A stretch of DNA of 62,670 nucleotides from positions 183,265 to 245,934 of the forward strand of contig MU619254.1 of the NCBI GenBank assembly GCA_025201805.1, in the 5' to 3' direction. The notes beneath the pieces were generated by a model. The model was not told the origin of the DNA, did no database searches, and saw nothing but the letters and a program-made list of their open reading frames with translations. Within the stretch, counting starts at the first letter, position 1, and every line of letters begins with the position of its first letter. The position numbers were made by a program, and so were the translations under genes. The stretch comes from Parasitella parasitica. Lineage: Eukaryota > Mucoromycota > Mucoromycetes > Mucorales > Mucoraceae. Shown here in pieces: positions 23,659-34,742 of the stretch.

Positions 23659-25209
23659 CTAATGGTAGTTATTCCAATCGATTGAAGCTTTTTCAGAAAG
23701 ACCCAAGTAAAACTCGACGTGTGTGTCTGTGGGATATCTAATCACACTTCGTATAGCTTGACCTAATGGGAAAATCCTTTCTCGTTTCAAATCAGAAATA
23801 ACGACCCTTTTTCCAGGTGGAGGCGATCCAGCAAAATCAATTTCCGACAGCAAATCTCGAAATGTGTATGAATCTGTAATGGCTAAATTTCTTATATAAT
23901 ATACTTGTTGTTGCTCGTCATTGTTGTTCAATGATGGCGAGCTCTTCAAAGAGACGGTTTCTATCACTTTGGAGTATGTGGGTGGTATCATGGACCTTGC
24001 TGAATTATACGAAGGTGTCACATGCAGTTGCTGTTGTAGTGTTGAAGATAATGATGATAAAGATGGTGTGCGTAAATGAAGCGGTGGCAATTGTGAGGAG
24101 AAGCTATGGTTTGGACGAGCGACTTGTTGCTGCGAGGACGGAGGCGCCTGTGGAGGAGGGTGTTGATGATGCAGATGATGATGGTGATGCGGATGCTGGC
24201 CGTGGTTGTTGTTTGAATATAATAAGGGTGTTGATGCGCTTGCGCTAGGCGGTTTAGACATTGTAGTTGTCCGTTTTCTCTTGACGGATGTTGAGGAGGT
24301 CATCATGGAAAAGTCAGGTGTTTCAGCCATAGGCTCATGTCGATTGTTGCTGTTGTTGTATTGTTGCTGGAACGATATTTCACGTACCTTTTGAGCCAAA
24401 GCGCCGCCAGCTACCACATTATTGTAGTAGTTGGGCGAAGGCTGAGGTAATAGTGGATAGGAGTCCACCGATGAGGATCTGTGAACGTCTTCCATCATTG
24501 TGCCGTTGGAATCAGCAGGCGAGGGCGGAGCTTGTTGTTGGCTCATGTTACGCTGATGCCTCTTCTTGGCACGGTAAAGGGTACTTGAATGTGCCTTGCA
24601 AAGTGATACCTCTGTCAAGTCATTCAAGCCAACTATATGGTGCTCCCTATCTCTGTAGATGCTGTGTGTAAATTCATCCAACCACTTTAATGTAAATTCA
24701 TAGTCATCCCTGTCCTGAGGTGATAATTTTTTCGCCCTGGAATCAAGACCTCCCTCTGGCAGATTCTTGCCACGACGCGGTTGGGCCTCTGAGCATTGAC
24801 AATTTGCGCCATAATACTAAACCAATGCAATGAATAAAGCCAGAACGGAATATTGGAGGAGGGGCGGGGGAGGGGAGGGGGAGGGGGAGAAAGATATATA
24901 TAAATTTATATATAAAACTTACGTTGGAGCAGGTGAAACAAATCGCACATACAATGCACGCATTCTACAGCGAAATAAAAAAAAAGAAAAAGACAAAAAG
25001 GTCAGAGGTACGGATTAAACACTGATAACGGGGCATCCTACTTTTCTGGCTAGTAGCGGCTGTTGCTGTGGATCATTAGAGCGTGTGTTTGGCATGGGAG
25101 AAGAAGGTTGCTGCCGCTGTTTCTCTTGCTGCTCCATCTTGAGGTGATGGCGATGGAGTGGGAGTTCGGTTACCACTTGAGCCAACTGAAATAAGTTATT
25201 TTCAGCCAT
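23659..25209 (-). CDS. Unknown protein with N-terminal cysteine cluster, 455 aa
   Basis: I do not recognise a named family. Exons 25209-25042, 24964-24923 (a 42 nt exon) and 24816-23659 join in phase 0. After a Gln-rich N-terminus, a tight cysteine cluster reads CIVCAICFTCSN then YYGANCQCSEAQ (spacing C-x2-C-x2-C-x2-C-x7-C-x-C, residues ~59-78). The 42 nt exon supplies the first four cysteines, so skipping it in frame would remove them. A conserved-looking basic/acidic block follows (LSPQDRDDYEFTLKWLDEF). The middle is low-complexity with a His run encoded near 24160-24190. The last ~85 residues look structured (YYIRNLAITDSYTFRDLL, GKRVVISDLKRERIFPLGQ, HVEFYLGLSEKASIDWNNYH). A zinc-binding regulator is a guess. 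Confidence 0.75.
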
Positions 25210-25412
25210 TATGATAGTTTTAAGGAGTAAAAAGGAAAAGGAAGGAAAAGAAAAAAGTATTATTATTATATACAGTTGGAATCAAGGGGTGGCCCTTTAT
25301 TTTTTTTTATTTTTTTTATGCTTTTGTGTATACATTTTTATATTGTGCTCCACTTGAAAACGAATGCAGTAAGCTATAATTGGCAGTGTTTCATCTACGT
25401 GAATTATGTGGG

Positions 25413-26320
25413 CTATGCCTCCTTGGTCTCAACACTCCAAACCAAATATCCAATTGCGACTGTATCCAACATTCTATCTTTGACTACAACCTCAGTCTTG
25501 ATTTCATGCCTTCCCTCCTCTAAATCACTCGGGAGCGTATAATCCGAGCTAGCAGTCAGAAGTCCGCATGCCTTCTTCTTGTACTATACAAACAAATTTG
25601 TTCAGTAAAAACAAACACCTCAATACAACAAAAAGGCGCTTACCTCCATCTTGATCGACGTCAGAATTGCTTTGTCCTTCTTTTTCAGATTGCTCAATAG
25701 TGCTAACCCGCCTGTTGTTTCAGCAAATGTTGCCAGTGCCGTTGGATGAATTCTACTCATTGGATTAGAATGGCATGTTTGTGTCATGTAAATCTCTGCA
25801 ATTACCCTTTCTGTGTGTTATGTGTGCTATGACGATCCTAAAATAGTATTACATTATCCTTTTCAATTAATAATTTGCCCGTAGACATTAGATACATGTG
25901 TCCCACTATACTATACCCGCATAATAGCAGTACAGAACCCACGTGAAAAAGTAGAGACACGCATGTCTACATGACTTTAAAAATAAATACATCAATAAAC
26001 GCTGCAATAGTCTTACCAATAGAACGGGCGTAAGGGTCACTGCTGTTCAAAAGTCGAGCAAACGTCCAAGGTCGAAAAATTTTCACTACAGGTTTGCCCA
26101 GCTTTTCCCAAATCATTAATGGATGGCGTCCATGTCGCAGGGTCACCAGGATGTAGACGATATAAGCAAGCGTAAAAAACATCAAAACTGCTACAAGTCG
26201 ACTGAAGATTGTCCACTCTAGTTTCAGAGCGACTTGCACCAAGTGAATAGTTGCTTCCAAATGTCCATACAAGGCTGCAATAAGTGGCGAAGTAGAAGCT
26301 TCGGGTAATGGTGATTTCAT
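25413..26320 (-). CDS. DUF4442 hotdog-fold (thioesterase-like) membrane protein, 213 aa
   Basis: Exons 26320-26017, 25810-25644 and 25583-25413 join in phase; the first intron is long for this window (206 nt). An N-terminal hydrophobic segment (FSRLVAVLMFFTLAYIVYIL, about residues 34-53) should anchor the protein in a membrane. The rest matches the DUF4442 pattern: PYARSIERVIAEIYM, HSNPMSRIHPTALATFAETTGGLALL, ILTSIKMEYKKKACGLLTAS, then EGRHEIKTEVVVKDRMLDTVAIGYLVW. In the hotdog superfamily the HPTALATFAE helix is where the substrate-binding helix lies. The likely substrate is an acyl-CoA or acyl thioester, which is inferred from the fold only. An in-frame upstream extension to 26422 exists, but the ATG at 26320 gives a more usual N-terminus. 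Confidence 0.85.
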
Positions 26321-26467
26321 CGTATATCTTTCTGCGGTGAATGCTCCAGGTAATTTTGCCCTGCTGTTGTTGATCTGTTTCTGCACGCACAGAAAAGAGA
26401 GTGAAAAGGGCGATAGCAACACAATCTCAAAGATGTTATTAAAATACCAAAATCCTTCGGATCCTTA

Positions 26468-26470
<3 letters not shown>

Positions 26471-26500
<30 letters not shown>
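26471..26500. repeat. (AC)15 microsatellite
   Basis: A perfect dinucleotide run upstream of the DUF4442 gene. Another of the same type is at 54361-54382. Confidence 0.95.
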
Positions 26501-26502
<2 letters not shown>

Positions 26503-27568
26503 TCGTGGCAGAGACACTCTGAACACGGATCCTGCTCGTTTTTGATGGCAAAAACATTTAGATTCATGCTCGCAATTGCAATAAATGTATGTGATTGCGT
26601 ACACGCCCTCATCGTCAGAATTCTGGAGGAGGGAATTGATAATCTTTGATTTTACGATATGTCATTTCAGATAAATATTTGCATACATCATAATAATAAA
26701 TTCCCCCCCCCCTTTTTTTTAACGTCTATTAAACTAAGAACACGTTTCATCGTTGCAGCCTTGTAATCATTCATTTCTTTTCCTAGCCCTGCAGAAATCT
26801 GTCAGCTGCTTGCAGTAAGCAATTGATGCGGTATATACATTTAGAGCCGAGTTGCTGTCCCAAAGTGAGAAGTTTTGCGTCGGATCGAAAAAAAAAAGAA
26901 AAAAAACCCTCAAGTCGTATGACAAAGATGTTTCTGCTAATGATCAAGATCAACATTCACAGGAATAAACGCCAATGGCGGTTCCGTTATTTATATCGTA
27001 TCGAGGGGGTACATAAACAAGTACAAGCGCCAATCTCATATAATCAAGACGTGGCAGTTAAGCCTCTTTTGCAAAAGTCAAGTTTCCTGGGGCGAATACC
27101 TTGATATTTGTGGTCGTAAACATTTTGCCTTGGGAGTCGACGACGGTAATTAACCTAATTTCAATCAAAACTTTGATTGGCGAGGTGGTATCTTTTTTGC
27201 AAATGGTTATTTGAAATTCGTTTTATGCGCTTTCCACTGTCCGGTTAGTGGTAGCTGGTTTACAAAAATCCGGATCGGGATAAGGAAGCCTGAGAGACTG
27301 GAAGCTCACTCGTACACATGAAAGGAGACGATGGTGCTTGGTAAGTAGATTCTTTCTTTTTCCAAAACCATAGGTGAGTGACTCTAACAGTTTAAAGATG
27401 TTGTCGTGAGCAGATGGATATAGTCGCTGCGATGACTCTGCGCAATAGATGGATGGAATGCAGCAACTATATCACAAATGCAAATGAACATCTGTAATAT
27501 GTCATGGATGAATCTAGACACTCACGATTTTTTTTTTCTTTTTCAAACATGGTAATTAGATATCTACA
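26501..27568. other. Intergenic region upstream of eL34
   Basis: About 1 kb between the divergent DUF4442 and eL34 genes. A 93-codon plus-strand ORF (26823-27104) has no family resemblance and biased Lys/Arg content from poly-A runs, so I do not call it. A C run at 26703-26711 followed by T is present. Confidence 0.5.
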
Positions 27569-28021
27569 ATGGCTCAACGTCTCACCTACAGACGCCGCTG
27601 TTCTTACAACACTCGCTCTAACCGTGTCAGAGCTGTCAAGACTCCCGGTAAGAAAGAAAGCAATCACAAAATGCATGGAGATATTGACATAAAACACAGG
27701 TGGAAAGCTCGTCGTTCAATACGAAAAGAAGCCTGTCAAGGCTCCTCGCTGTGGTGACTGTGGCGAGAGCCTCTCTGGTGTAAGTTGATGCGATGGAGAT
27801 TTTGAAAGATCAAGATTTTATTGATGTCATGTTTTATACTATATGTGTAGATCAAGGCTCTCCGTCCTCGTGAGTTTGCTACCGTTTCCAAGACCCAAAA
27901 GAACGTTAGCCGTGCCTATGGTGGATCCCGCTGTGCTCACTGCGTCCGCAACCGCATTGTCCGTGCTTTCTTGATTGAAGAGCAAAAGATTGTCAAAAAG
28001 GTTCTCAAGGCCCAAAAATAA
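27569..28021 (+). CDS. RPL34: 60S ribosomal protein eL34, 109 aa
   Basis: Large-subunit cytosolic ribosomal protein. Exons 27569-27647, 27700-27779 and 27851-28021 join in phase (330 nt). The N-terminus is typical, [18 protein letters not shown], and the zinc-binding CxxC pair is visible as CGDCGESL plus CAHC ([20 protein letters not shown]). The C-terminus is [13 protein letters not shown]. Length agrees with the family. No break. The stop codon is only 88 bp from the convergent Esf1 stop, leaving little room for two separate 3' UTRs. Confidence 0.98.
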
Positions 28022-28109
28022 ATCGAATAACTTTTTGGATTCATGAGGGGGGGATTTTTTTAAAAGAGATAAAAACATGGCATTTATTCTTTTTCTATAT
28101 GGTACAAGT

Positions 28110-30343
28110 TTATTTCTTTTGACGTTTGCCAGTGTTATTGGATTTTTCTAGGTTAGCTTTGCGCTTCACTGAGGCAACCAAGGATTCGAGAGATGACTTT
28201 GAGGGTTTGTCCACAGACATTGCTGCTGCTGCTGCTGCTGCTTTTGATTTCTTTTCCTTTTTCCATTCATCGTTCACAGTTGCTGTAGCGTCTTTCATCT
28301 TTGATTGCCTAGCGCTCATCAGCTTCTGCATGCTTTTGGTCTTTTTGAACTGAGGGTTGGTGGGGTCAATCGCAAAATGATGCGACTCCTGGACAGCAGC
28401 AAAACGAGGATCGCTGACGTTGATCTCAAAGTCGTCTTCGCCTAAATCAGCCGCCATCTTCTTGCCCTTTTTGCCCTTCTTCTTTTCTAATTTCTCTCTT
28501 TTAAGGACTTGCTTCATATTGAAACCCTCGCTCTTGCCATCATCGTCCATGAGTAGCTCAAGCTCAGCTCTTTCACGAGCCTTCTCCTCACGCTCCTGCT
28601 TGGAAGCTCTCTTCTTTTTGGCATTCTTTGATTCGTTGGATTTGGCAACAAATCCTTCATCGGCCATTTCCTCCATAGCCTGCTTGAAGAAGGGATCGTT
28701 CTTTGTTTCAGCATCCATGTCCGCTATAGCAAACGAGTTAGTAATTTTTTTTTTTTTTGTATCAAGTCAACACCCTCAACGACTTACAATCGCCTTCATC
28801 TTGCTCAGATTCGTCTTTCTTGTGTTTGTCTGCCTTTTTGGCTTGTCTTTTTTCCTTTTGCTTGCGCATGTATTTTTCGATAGAAGTTTCTTCCGCAGGC
28901 TCATCTTTGCTCTTTTCGCTGACAAGAGCACCAGCAGCTTCACTCAAACCAGGCGTGAATGAGATTTCCATATCACCATCATCGTCGCCCTCGTCAACTT
29001 TATCTTTGTACGCAGATTGTTCATTCGCACCACCCAATAGCTTTCGGTATTTCTCGCGCAGAGCATCAACGTCTTCATCGTCTTGTTCATCGTCATCAGA
29101 GGAAGCAAGATAAACATCAAAGTCAAGGTCTTTGATATCGTCTTGGGTGAAGTTTCTTCGGGTTATCTGGAAACGGTCCACATCGTCTTCATCCCAGGTC
29201 AAACTTACTTTTGTGCGTTGAAGAGCCTACTTGATGATGAGTGGATGACATGCTAAACATAATGCAGCAAAAACTTACGTCAGTCTTGAATTTGGTGGGT
29301 TGGTAACCTTCAGGGGCAACAGTGGCTGTATCCTTGGGCTGGTCGTCAAATGTCATGTCTTGGGGTATATAACGCAAATCAAAAAAGTTTGCACTGCTTT
29401 CATACTCGGTGTTGTCGCAGGCTCTGTAAATAACTTTGGCGGTTTGAGCAGAATCACACTCGACAACTGCATAGTAGTACTTGAGTCTGTCCAACTGATA
29501 TTTACGCAACGCTTCTTGATCGAAATCTTGGCCATCTCCCTCTTCCAGTTGATTCTTAATGACGGTTTCGGCAGTTACCTCCTCGTCAGACTCGTCATCA
29601 CTGCCGCTGTTCTTTTTCTTGCTTTTGAAAATGTCCTTGGGAGGGCCTTGAGTTTCTTCTAATGCCAAACGCTCTTTACCAAATTCAGAGGGGTAGATGG
29701 TGACACTCTTGATACTACCAGTATCGGGCTTGAAACCGCCCAGCACTTTTAAAATGTCGACAGCCTTAATCTTGTCCCAATCCATGTTGACCAAAGCCAA
29801 GCGGCTCGTCTCGTCCCCTTCCTCGATATGTTTGATACGGTCCATCTCATCCACTTCACTCTCTGCATCGCTGTCGACCTCACTCTCATCCGACGAATCC
29901 TCATCAGATGAAGTCAGATCACCACGACCACGCATACGGTCGTATCCAGTCTTTCCGTCCGCTTGATCTCTTTCGTCGCTGGACTCTTCATCGGCCAGAT
30001 TATCAGGATCTTCAGCCAGCTCCTTTTCCAACTGTTCCAAGCTCTTATCGTGTTGTTCGTCATCCTCGTCATCCTCGTCAGAATCCTCCAATTGATAGAA
30101 GCGCTCCAGCTCTTTCTTGGCATTTCCCTGTTGTAGACGACGACCGTACTTGTCTACTCGGGGACCATCACTGAAATCCTTGGAATCCATCATTGATGCA
30201 AAACGTTTGTCGATGGTGACCTTCATGTCCTTTTTCTTGGGTCGCAAGAAACGAGGATCATGATGGACACTAGCAAAACGAGGGTCGTTGGTGATAGGAG
30301 TCTTTGGTGCTCTGTTCTTGTTGTTGGATTTATTCGATGCCAT
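28110..30343 (-). CDS. ESF1: Nucleolar pre-rRNA processing protein Esf1, 705 aa
   Basis: Esf1 is part of the 90S/SSU processome and is needed for 18S rRNA production. Exons 30343-29279, 29226-28788 and 28723-28110 sum to 2118 nt in phase. The start at 30343 (MASNKSNNKNRAPK) was preferred over an in-frame upstream ATG at 30385. Visible landmarks are DPRFASVHHDPRF and IDKRFASMM at the N-terminus, long acidic tracts, the core SRLALVNMDWDKIKAVDI, YYYAVVECDSAQTAKVIY, DALQRTKVSLTWDEDD, and the NUC153 motif INVSDPRFAAVQESHHFAIDPTNPQF near the C-terminus, followed by a basic tail. The alanine run at about 28216-28242 is encoded by GCA/GCT repeats. With Utp21, encoded 8-11 kb away, it belongs to the same assembly. 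Confidence 0.96.
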
Positions 30344-30829
30344 GGTAGTCTTTGAGCAAAAAAGAAGTAGTTGAGCAAATGTCAAATGTCAAATTGAATT
30401 TTTTTTTCTTTTTTTTTTTTTTTCCTTAGTCTTCTCAAGAAGCCTATGATATACCGTCACTGTCAAGCCACCGTTGCCAAAGACTATACCGTATACGGTA
30501 GCATTTGGCATGAATGGCATGGGAACTAATGATGGATGATTTCCCTCCCTAATGACCTCTAAATGTCGAATTAGTAATAGAAATAGTTTTATAATTTGGC
30601 TCGAGATATTTTTGTCTGGAATATGTGGTAAAGTAGATACGTAAAAACCATGTTGAAAGTGTACTACATGATGAAATGGTCCCTAACTCTTCCTTAAAAC
30701 TCAGTGCTTCTGTTTGCTATATGGTGAGTGAAAAGAACAGGACGGTCACTATGGTGCAGAGACTGATCATTTCAACATTCTAAACAATTCTTTATTTTTC
30801 TTTCCTCATAAAAAGAGTCGTATAAAACG

Positions 30830-31495
30830 ATGGTATTGAATTAAAGACTACTACGTGATGTCGACATGCTAATTCTTTCTAGGATAACCACACCATTCTC
30901 TTATTGCAAGCGCAATCAGGACAGTCGTAAGATGTTGAAATATCTGCCACGCTGTTTCGTTTGTACAAAATACTAACCAAAAAAATTACAACACTGCAGC
31001 TCAAGAACTTATTAGTGAGTAGACAAATGTACGTTGCCCGATTCAGACGTCAGGCTAATTTTTGATTGTAGCGATTTCCCATCAGAAAGCGAAGCTATGG
31101 ACCGTAAGTAGAGACCATTTAATGCAGCGGAACTAGGATGCTTACCGATGATGGTATTAGACATTGCCGGTCTATATGAGCGTCGGCTTGCCAAAGAAAA
31201 CCCTAATGCAGGACAAGTACAATATAGGTTGGTATCGGCGAGCTCAAGAGGATGAAAAAAAAAAAAAAAAACTAGGCCACTAAATCGCAATGTATAGAGC
31301 TGAGGATCTTTTCAGATTCATTGACACATATAAAGAGTTTGTTGCTCTTGTATTCGATGCAAAGAGACTTGTAAGTTTTTCTGCACATGTCCACCGAAAC
31401 GACAATTAACGTTATAGAGCGAATAGATATACCAACCACGCGATAAAGATTGGATCAAAGACCGTCTGATCACCCATTTCAGCGGGCAGCAGTGA
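30830..31495 (+). CDS. ERH: Enhancer of rudimentary homologue (ERH), 100 aa, seven exons
   Basis: ERH is a small conserved nuclear protein; in fission yeast it pairs with Mmi1 in elimination of meiotic mRNA. The gene is shredded into seven coding exons: 30830-30832 (the ATG alone), 30883-30926, 31000-31014 (15 nt), 31072-31103, 31161-31227, 31298-31370 and 31427-31495. Every junction is GT..AG and the 303 nt total is in frame. The product shows family blocks HTILLLQAQSG, SRTYYDFPSESEAMD, IAGLYERRLAKENPN, VQYRAEDLFRFIDTYKEFVALVFD and YQPRDKDWIKDRL, and length matches the animal protein (104 aa). No single-exon ORF exists, so automatic callers could easily miss it. A spliced transcript is required, which makes the gene sensitive to splicing efficiency. 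Confidence 0.94.
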
Positions 31496-31776
31496 ATCAG
31501 CAGCCCGTACATTGTAGCAACCAGAATTCACGTCGTAGACGCTATTAGGATGAAAAGACAGAGAGAATACATGTATAGATACATGTCATATATAAATAAA
31601 AAAAAGAAAAAAAAAAAGAAAACAAACATTTAATCATGTACGTTGACCCTGACTTACACAAACTGGTTCGTTCATAAGAAGCGCGTGCACGAGTTCAATT
31701 AAGGCAGCCGCAAAAAAAGAGCAATCTATATTTGTACAATGAGCAGGTACATCTCAGCAACCAGTCCCACCCAAAG

Positions 31777-31850
31777 GTGCGAGAGAGAAAGAAAGAAGAG
31801 ACGAGGAGGAAGGAGGAGGAGGAAGAGGAGGAGGAGGAGGAGGAGGGAGA
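31777..31850 (+). repeat. Purine-rich (GAGGAG) tract upstream of PABP-like gene
   Basis: GAAAGAAAGAAG followed by repeated GAGGAG units, about 190-270 bp upstream of the ATG at 32044. Probably promoter or 5' UTR simple sequence; a polypurine tract of this type can adopt unusual DNA structure. Confidence 0.7.
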
Positions 31851-32043
31851 TCCACAAATTTTTAGAAATTTTCGTTATATACCACCTCTTTTGAATTTCC
31901 CTCTTCCACCCCCCTTTTTTTGTTATTCTTTTCATTTTTATTATATTTGAACATCAAAATATACCAAGTAAATCACACACACACACAAACATTTTAAAAT
32001 TGATGGAGCATCTTATTATTTTGATTTGCAATCTAGGGAAAAG

Positions 32044-33122
32044 ATGTCAGTGTACAAACCTGTTGTTAATTTGCCAGGGAAAAAGCGCAACACGATCAAA
32101 GTCAGCGATGGCAGCCCAAAGGAGCTGCTGTTTGATCCCACCGACTGCCTTGTCTCTGATACACTGTATCTGAGCAAACTGCCCGCTGATATCAGAGAAA
32201 GCGATATTCGCACATTGCTGCAACATTGCATGCCCATCGAGTAAGTTGGTTACTAATTTATTTATCAAACTCCTACCCTTCCAATAACATGTGTCTCTTC
32301 TTATTAAAAAAACAAAAAAAGAATATGTATTGATCGAGAAAAAGACATTGGGCATTTGCGGTTCAGCCAGGCTAAATATGGTACGTTTATGACCAGAGAT
32401 ACTCGAGCTGGATGTATACTAATTCAAACAAGCCGACAGAGCCTACTCTCTCTACAACGGATTCACGTTTACAAACAATACAAAGTTAGAGTTACAGATG
32501 TATCAGGACAAGCGATTAGATCCCGAGGCTAAAGCCGCATTGCTGGAAATTAACGGCCTGCCCGAGCAGTTTGATGACAACAAATTGTACGATATATTCC
32601 GTCCATTTGGCCCATTGAACCTGTGTAAATGTGTAATGAAGGACGGCGCTTTCAAAGGCACGGCTTTTGTTCAGTTCTTCAATCCGCACAGCTCGAATGA
32701 AGCAGTGGCTCAGATGGTATGTGTGCTATTGGTGAGTTTATTGTCATTCAACCTAACCTTTTCTTGTTTTGTACATCAAGGATGGTAAGCATAATCTGTA
32801 AGTAATTTAATTCCAGGGGATGAAAAAAAAAGGGTTCACCTATTATTATTGTATACACTGTGTTTTATTTCCCAGTAGTGTTTTAAAGGCTTATTTAAGG
32901 AGAATACATATTAACTCTTTTATTATTTTGCTTTTCTTTCTTCCTTCTTTCTCCAGATCTGTTGTCCCTTTTATGCCCTCAAAGTCGCATGCATCCCAGC
33001 AGCAACAACAATATCAAGAAGAGGTAATGTGTTAAAGAGTGTAGAGTGTTGAGCAAATATGCAAATTCCTTATAACACGCCGCTCTCTCCAGTCTTTAAA
33101 TAACAACAGCACAGATAACAGC

Positions 33123-33153
<31 letters not shown>

Positions 33154-34742
33154 CTAGTCCTAATTCAGAAGATCCTAATTCAGTAGATATCATGAATTTA
33201 TACATCAAAAACCTTGATCCTCAGGTAATGAACGACGAATTGACTCGAGCCTTCCAGAATTATGGCCGGATCATTTCGGCCAGAGTCATGACAGATCCCA
33301 AAACAGGGCAGTCAAAGGGCTTTGGCTTTGTCAGTTTTGGTACGCCTGAAGAGGCTGCCAAGGCCTTGAAAGGGATGAATGGCTCCATACTTCACAAAAG
33401 ACGGCTTGCAGTTGCCTATCACGAGCCCAAAAAGGGGAGATCAAACACCTATTACCACCAGCATCAGAACGGCTCCCAGCACAACAATGGCAATAATAAT
33501 ATGAGTTACTGTAAGCTCCCTAAATCAATCACAACGTACCATGTATAACCTAGTTTTCTACTAGTGCCTAATGGCCTCGGGATCGACAATATAGAGGAAC
33601 TAAGAAGAAAAATGGACATTGACAACCTTTCCATTGGCCAAAAGCCTCCTTCATCGCACACTGCTACTAATACAAAACTTCCACATCACCCATTAACTCC
33701 ATTTTCTTCCTCGCCCACGTCAGCTGCAAGCAACAATATGTCACTAGCCTCTCTTGCACAAGGTTACAGTATCCAGTCACCACCTCTAATGCAGCAGCAG
33801 CAGCAGCAGCAGCAGCAGCCACAACAACAACAGCAGCCACAACAACAACAACAACAACAACAACATCAGCAGCAGCAGCAGTACTCGGTTAACAACGGGC
33901 GACCTACTTTGCGTCGCCGTGGTTCGTTAGAATCTGTAATGACAGAATCTAGTGCCAACAACCAAAGAATCAAATTAGAGGAAGCAGTTCGCAATTGTGG
34001 TGACTACGGCAAAGCGACATCGGATATCGTCGACATGTTGCTGACGCTGAAGCGAAAAGAAAGATCGCTATGCTTGTTTAACCCTGATTTTCTCCGTGAC
34101 AAAGTAAAGTTGGCATTGGAGGCTTTGGAAACATGCAATGAGACCGACAGCGATGAAGATGAAGACGAGGACGAGGACGACGTACATGGTTCGGACATCG
34201 TGTATGACTCGAGAAATGCTAAAAATCTAGACCTGACTGCACCCCCTCTTCCGTCGTCGTCATCATCATCAGCAGTGCAGCCGTCGTTTTATCCACACAT
34301 TCATCGCAATAATATACCATCAAGAGCCATTCCCATCACTTCCCCAACTGCTGCCCAACTAGGAAACGCTGCTTCATCCGCCAAACTGGCAGAAAATGCC
34401 AAGCTGTCAGGAACAGGAACATCTGTAAACAAAGAGGTCGAATCCATGTTGGCTTCGTTTCAGGGAAAGCCAATCCATGAGCAGAAGCAGCTGTTGGGCG
34501 ACAAACTATTCCCACTTGTCAAGGTAAGCTTTATATATATATATATATATATACTTATTCAAGGAACAACATCCCGCTCACAATTCTGGATATAGTCTAC
34601 TGGCACCAAGCAAGCACCCAAAGTAACCATTCATCTACTGGATACAGTCAACTTGAATGAATTAGCGCGTATCATGCTTGATACCTCATTGCTGAAAAAA
34701 CATGTTGAAGAGGCTTATAGTTTTTTACAACGACAGCCTTAA
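32044..34742 (+). CDS. Divergent poly(A)-binding-like protein, three RRMs plus MLLE, 715 aa
   Basis: Exons 32044-32240, 32322-32380, 32433-32716, 32781-32797 (17 nt), 32957-33023, 33093-33510, 33565-34523 and 34596-34742 join in phase to 2148 nt. RRM1 starts at TLYLSKLPADI, RRM2 at ALLEINGLPEQF (with GTAFVQFF), and RRM3 at NLYIKNLDPQV with RNP1 KGFGFVSF. A linker of Asn and Gln repeats separates RRM2 from RRM3. The last ~70 residues form a clear MLLE (PABC) domain: ESMLASFQGKPIHEQKQLLGDKLFPLVK and NLNELARIMLDTSLLKKHVEEAY. Canonical Pab1 has four RRMs, so one is missing, and the sequence between RRM3 and MLLE is long and low-complexity. MLLE domains bind PAM2 peptides in mRNA-decay and translation factors. 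It is a paralogue rather than the housekeeping Pab1, probably acting on mRNA 3' ends. Confidence 0.92.
33789..33881 (+). repeat. CAG/CAA trinucleotide repeat in coding sequence
   Basis: A run of CAG and CAA codons gives poly-Gln with Pro and His interruptions in the linker before the MLLE domain. The mixture of CAG and CAA suggests age or selection against pure repeats. Confidence 0.85.
34533..34553. repeat. (TA)n microsatellite inside the last intron of the PABP-like gene
   Basis: A TA dinucleotide run lies 9 nt after the GTAAGC donor in the intron 34524-34595. It makes up a third of the intron. Confidence 0.9.
34739..34742. other. Shared TTAA: overlapping convergent stop codons
   Basis: On the plus strand TAA at 34740-34742 ends the PABP-like frame (CGA CAG CCT TAA). 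On the minus strand TAA, the complement of 34741-34739, ends the lipase frame. The palindrome TTAA serves both, so neither mRNA can end in a UTR without entering the other gene. Confidence 0.9.

Noticed and set aside
28126-29113. Plus-strand Ser/Leu-rich ORFs
   Set aside because: Shadow of Esf1 acidic and Lys-rich exons; Ser/Leu runs arise from reversed GAA/GAT/AAG codons.
31012-31512. Minus-strand ORFs near 31.0-31.5 kb
   Set aside because: Explained as antisense of the ERH exons; plus-strand exons reproduce the whole ERH family sequence.
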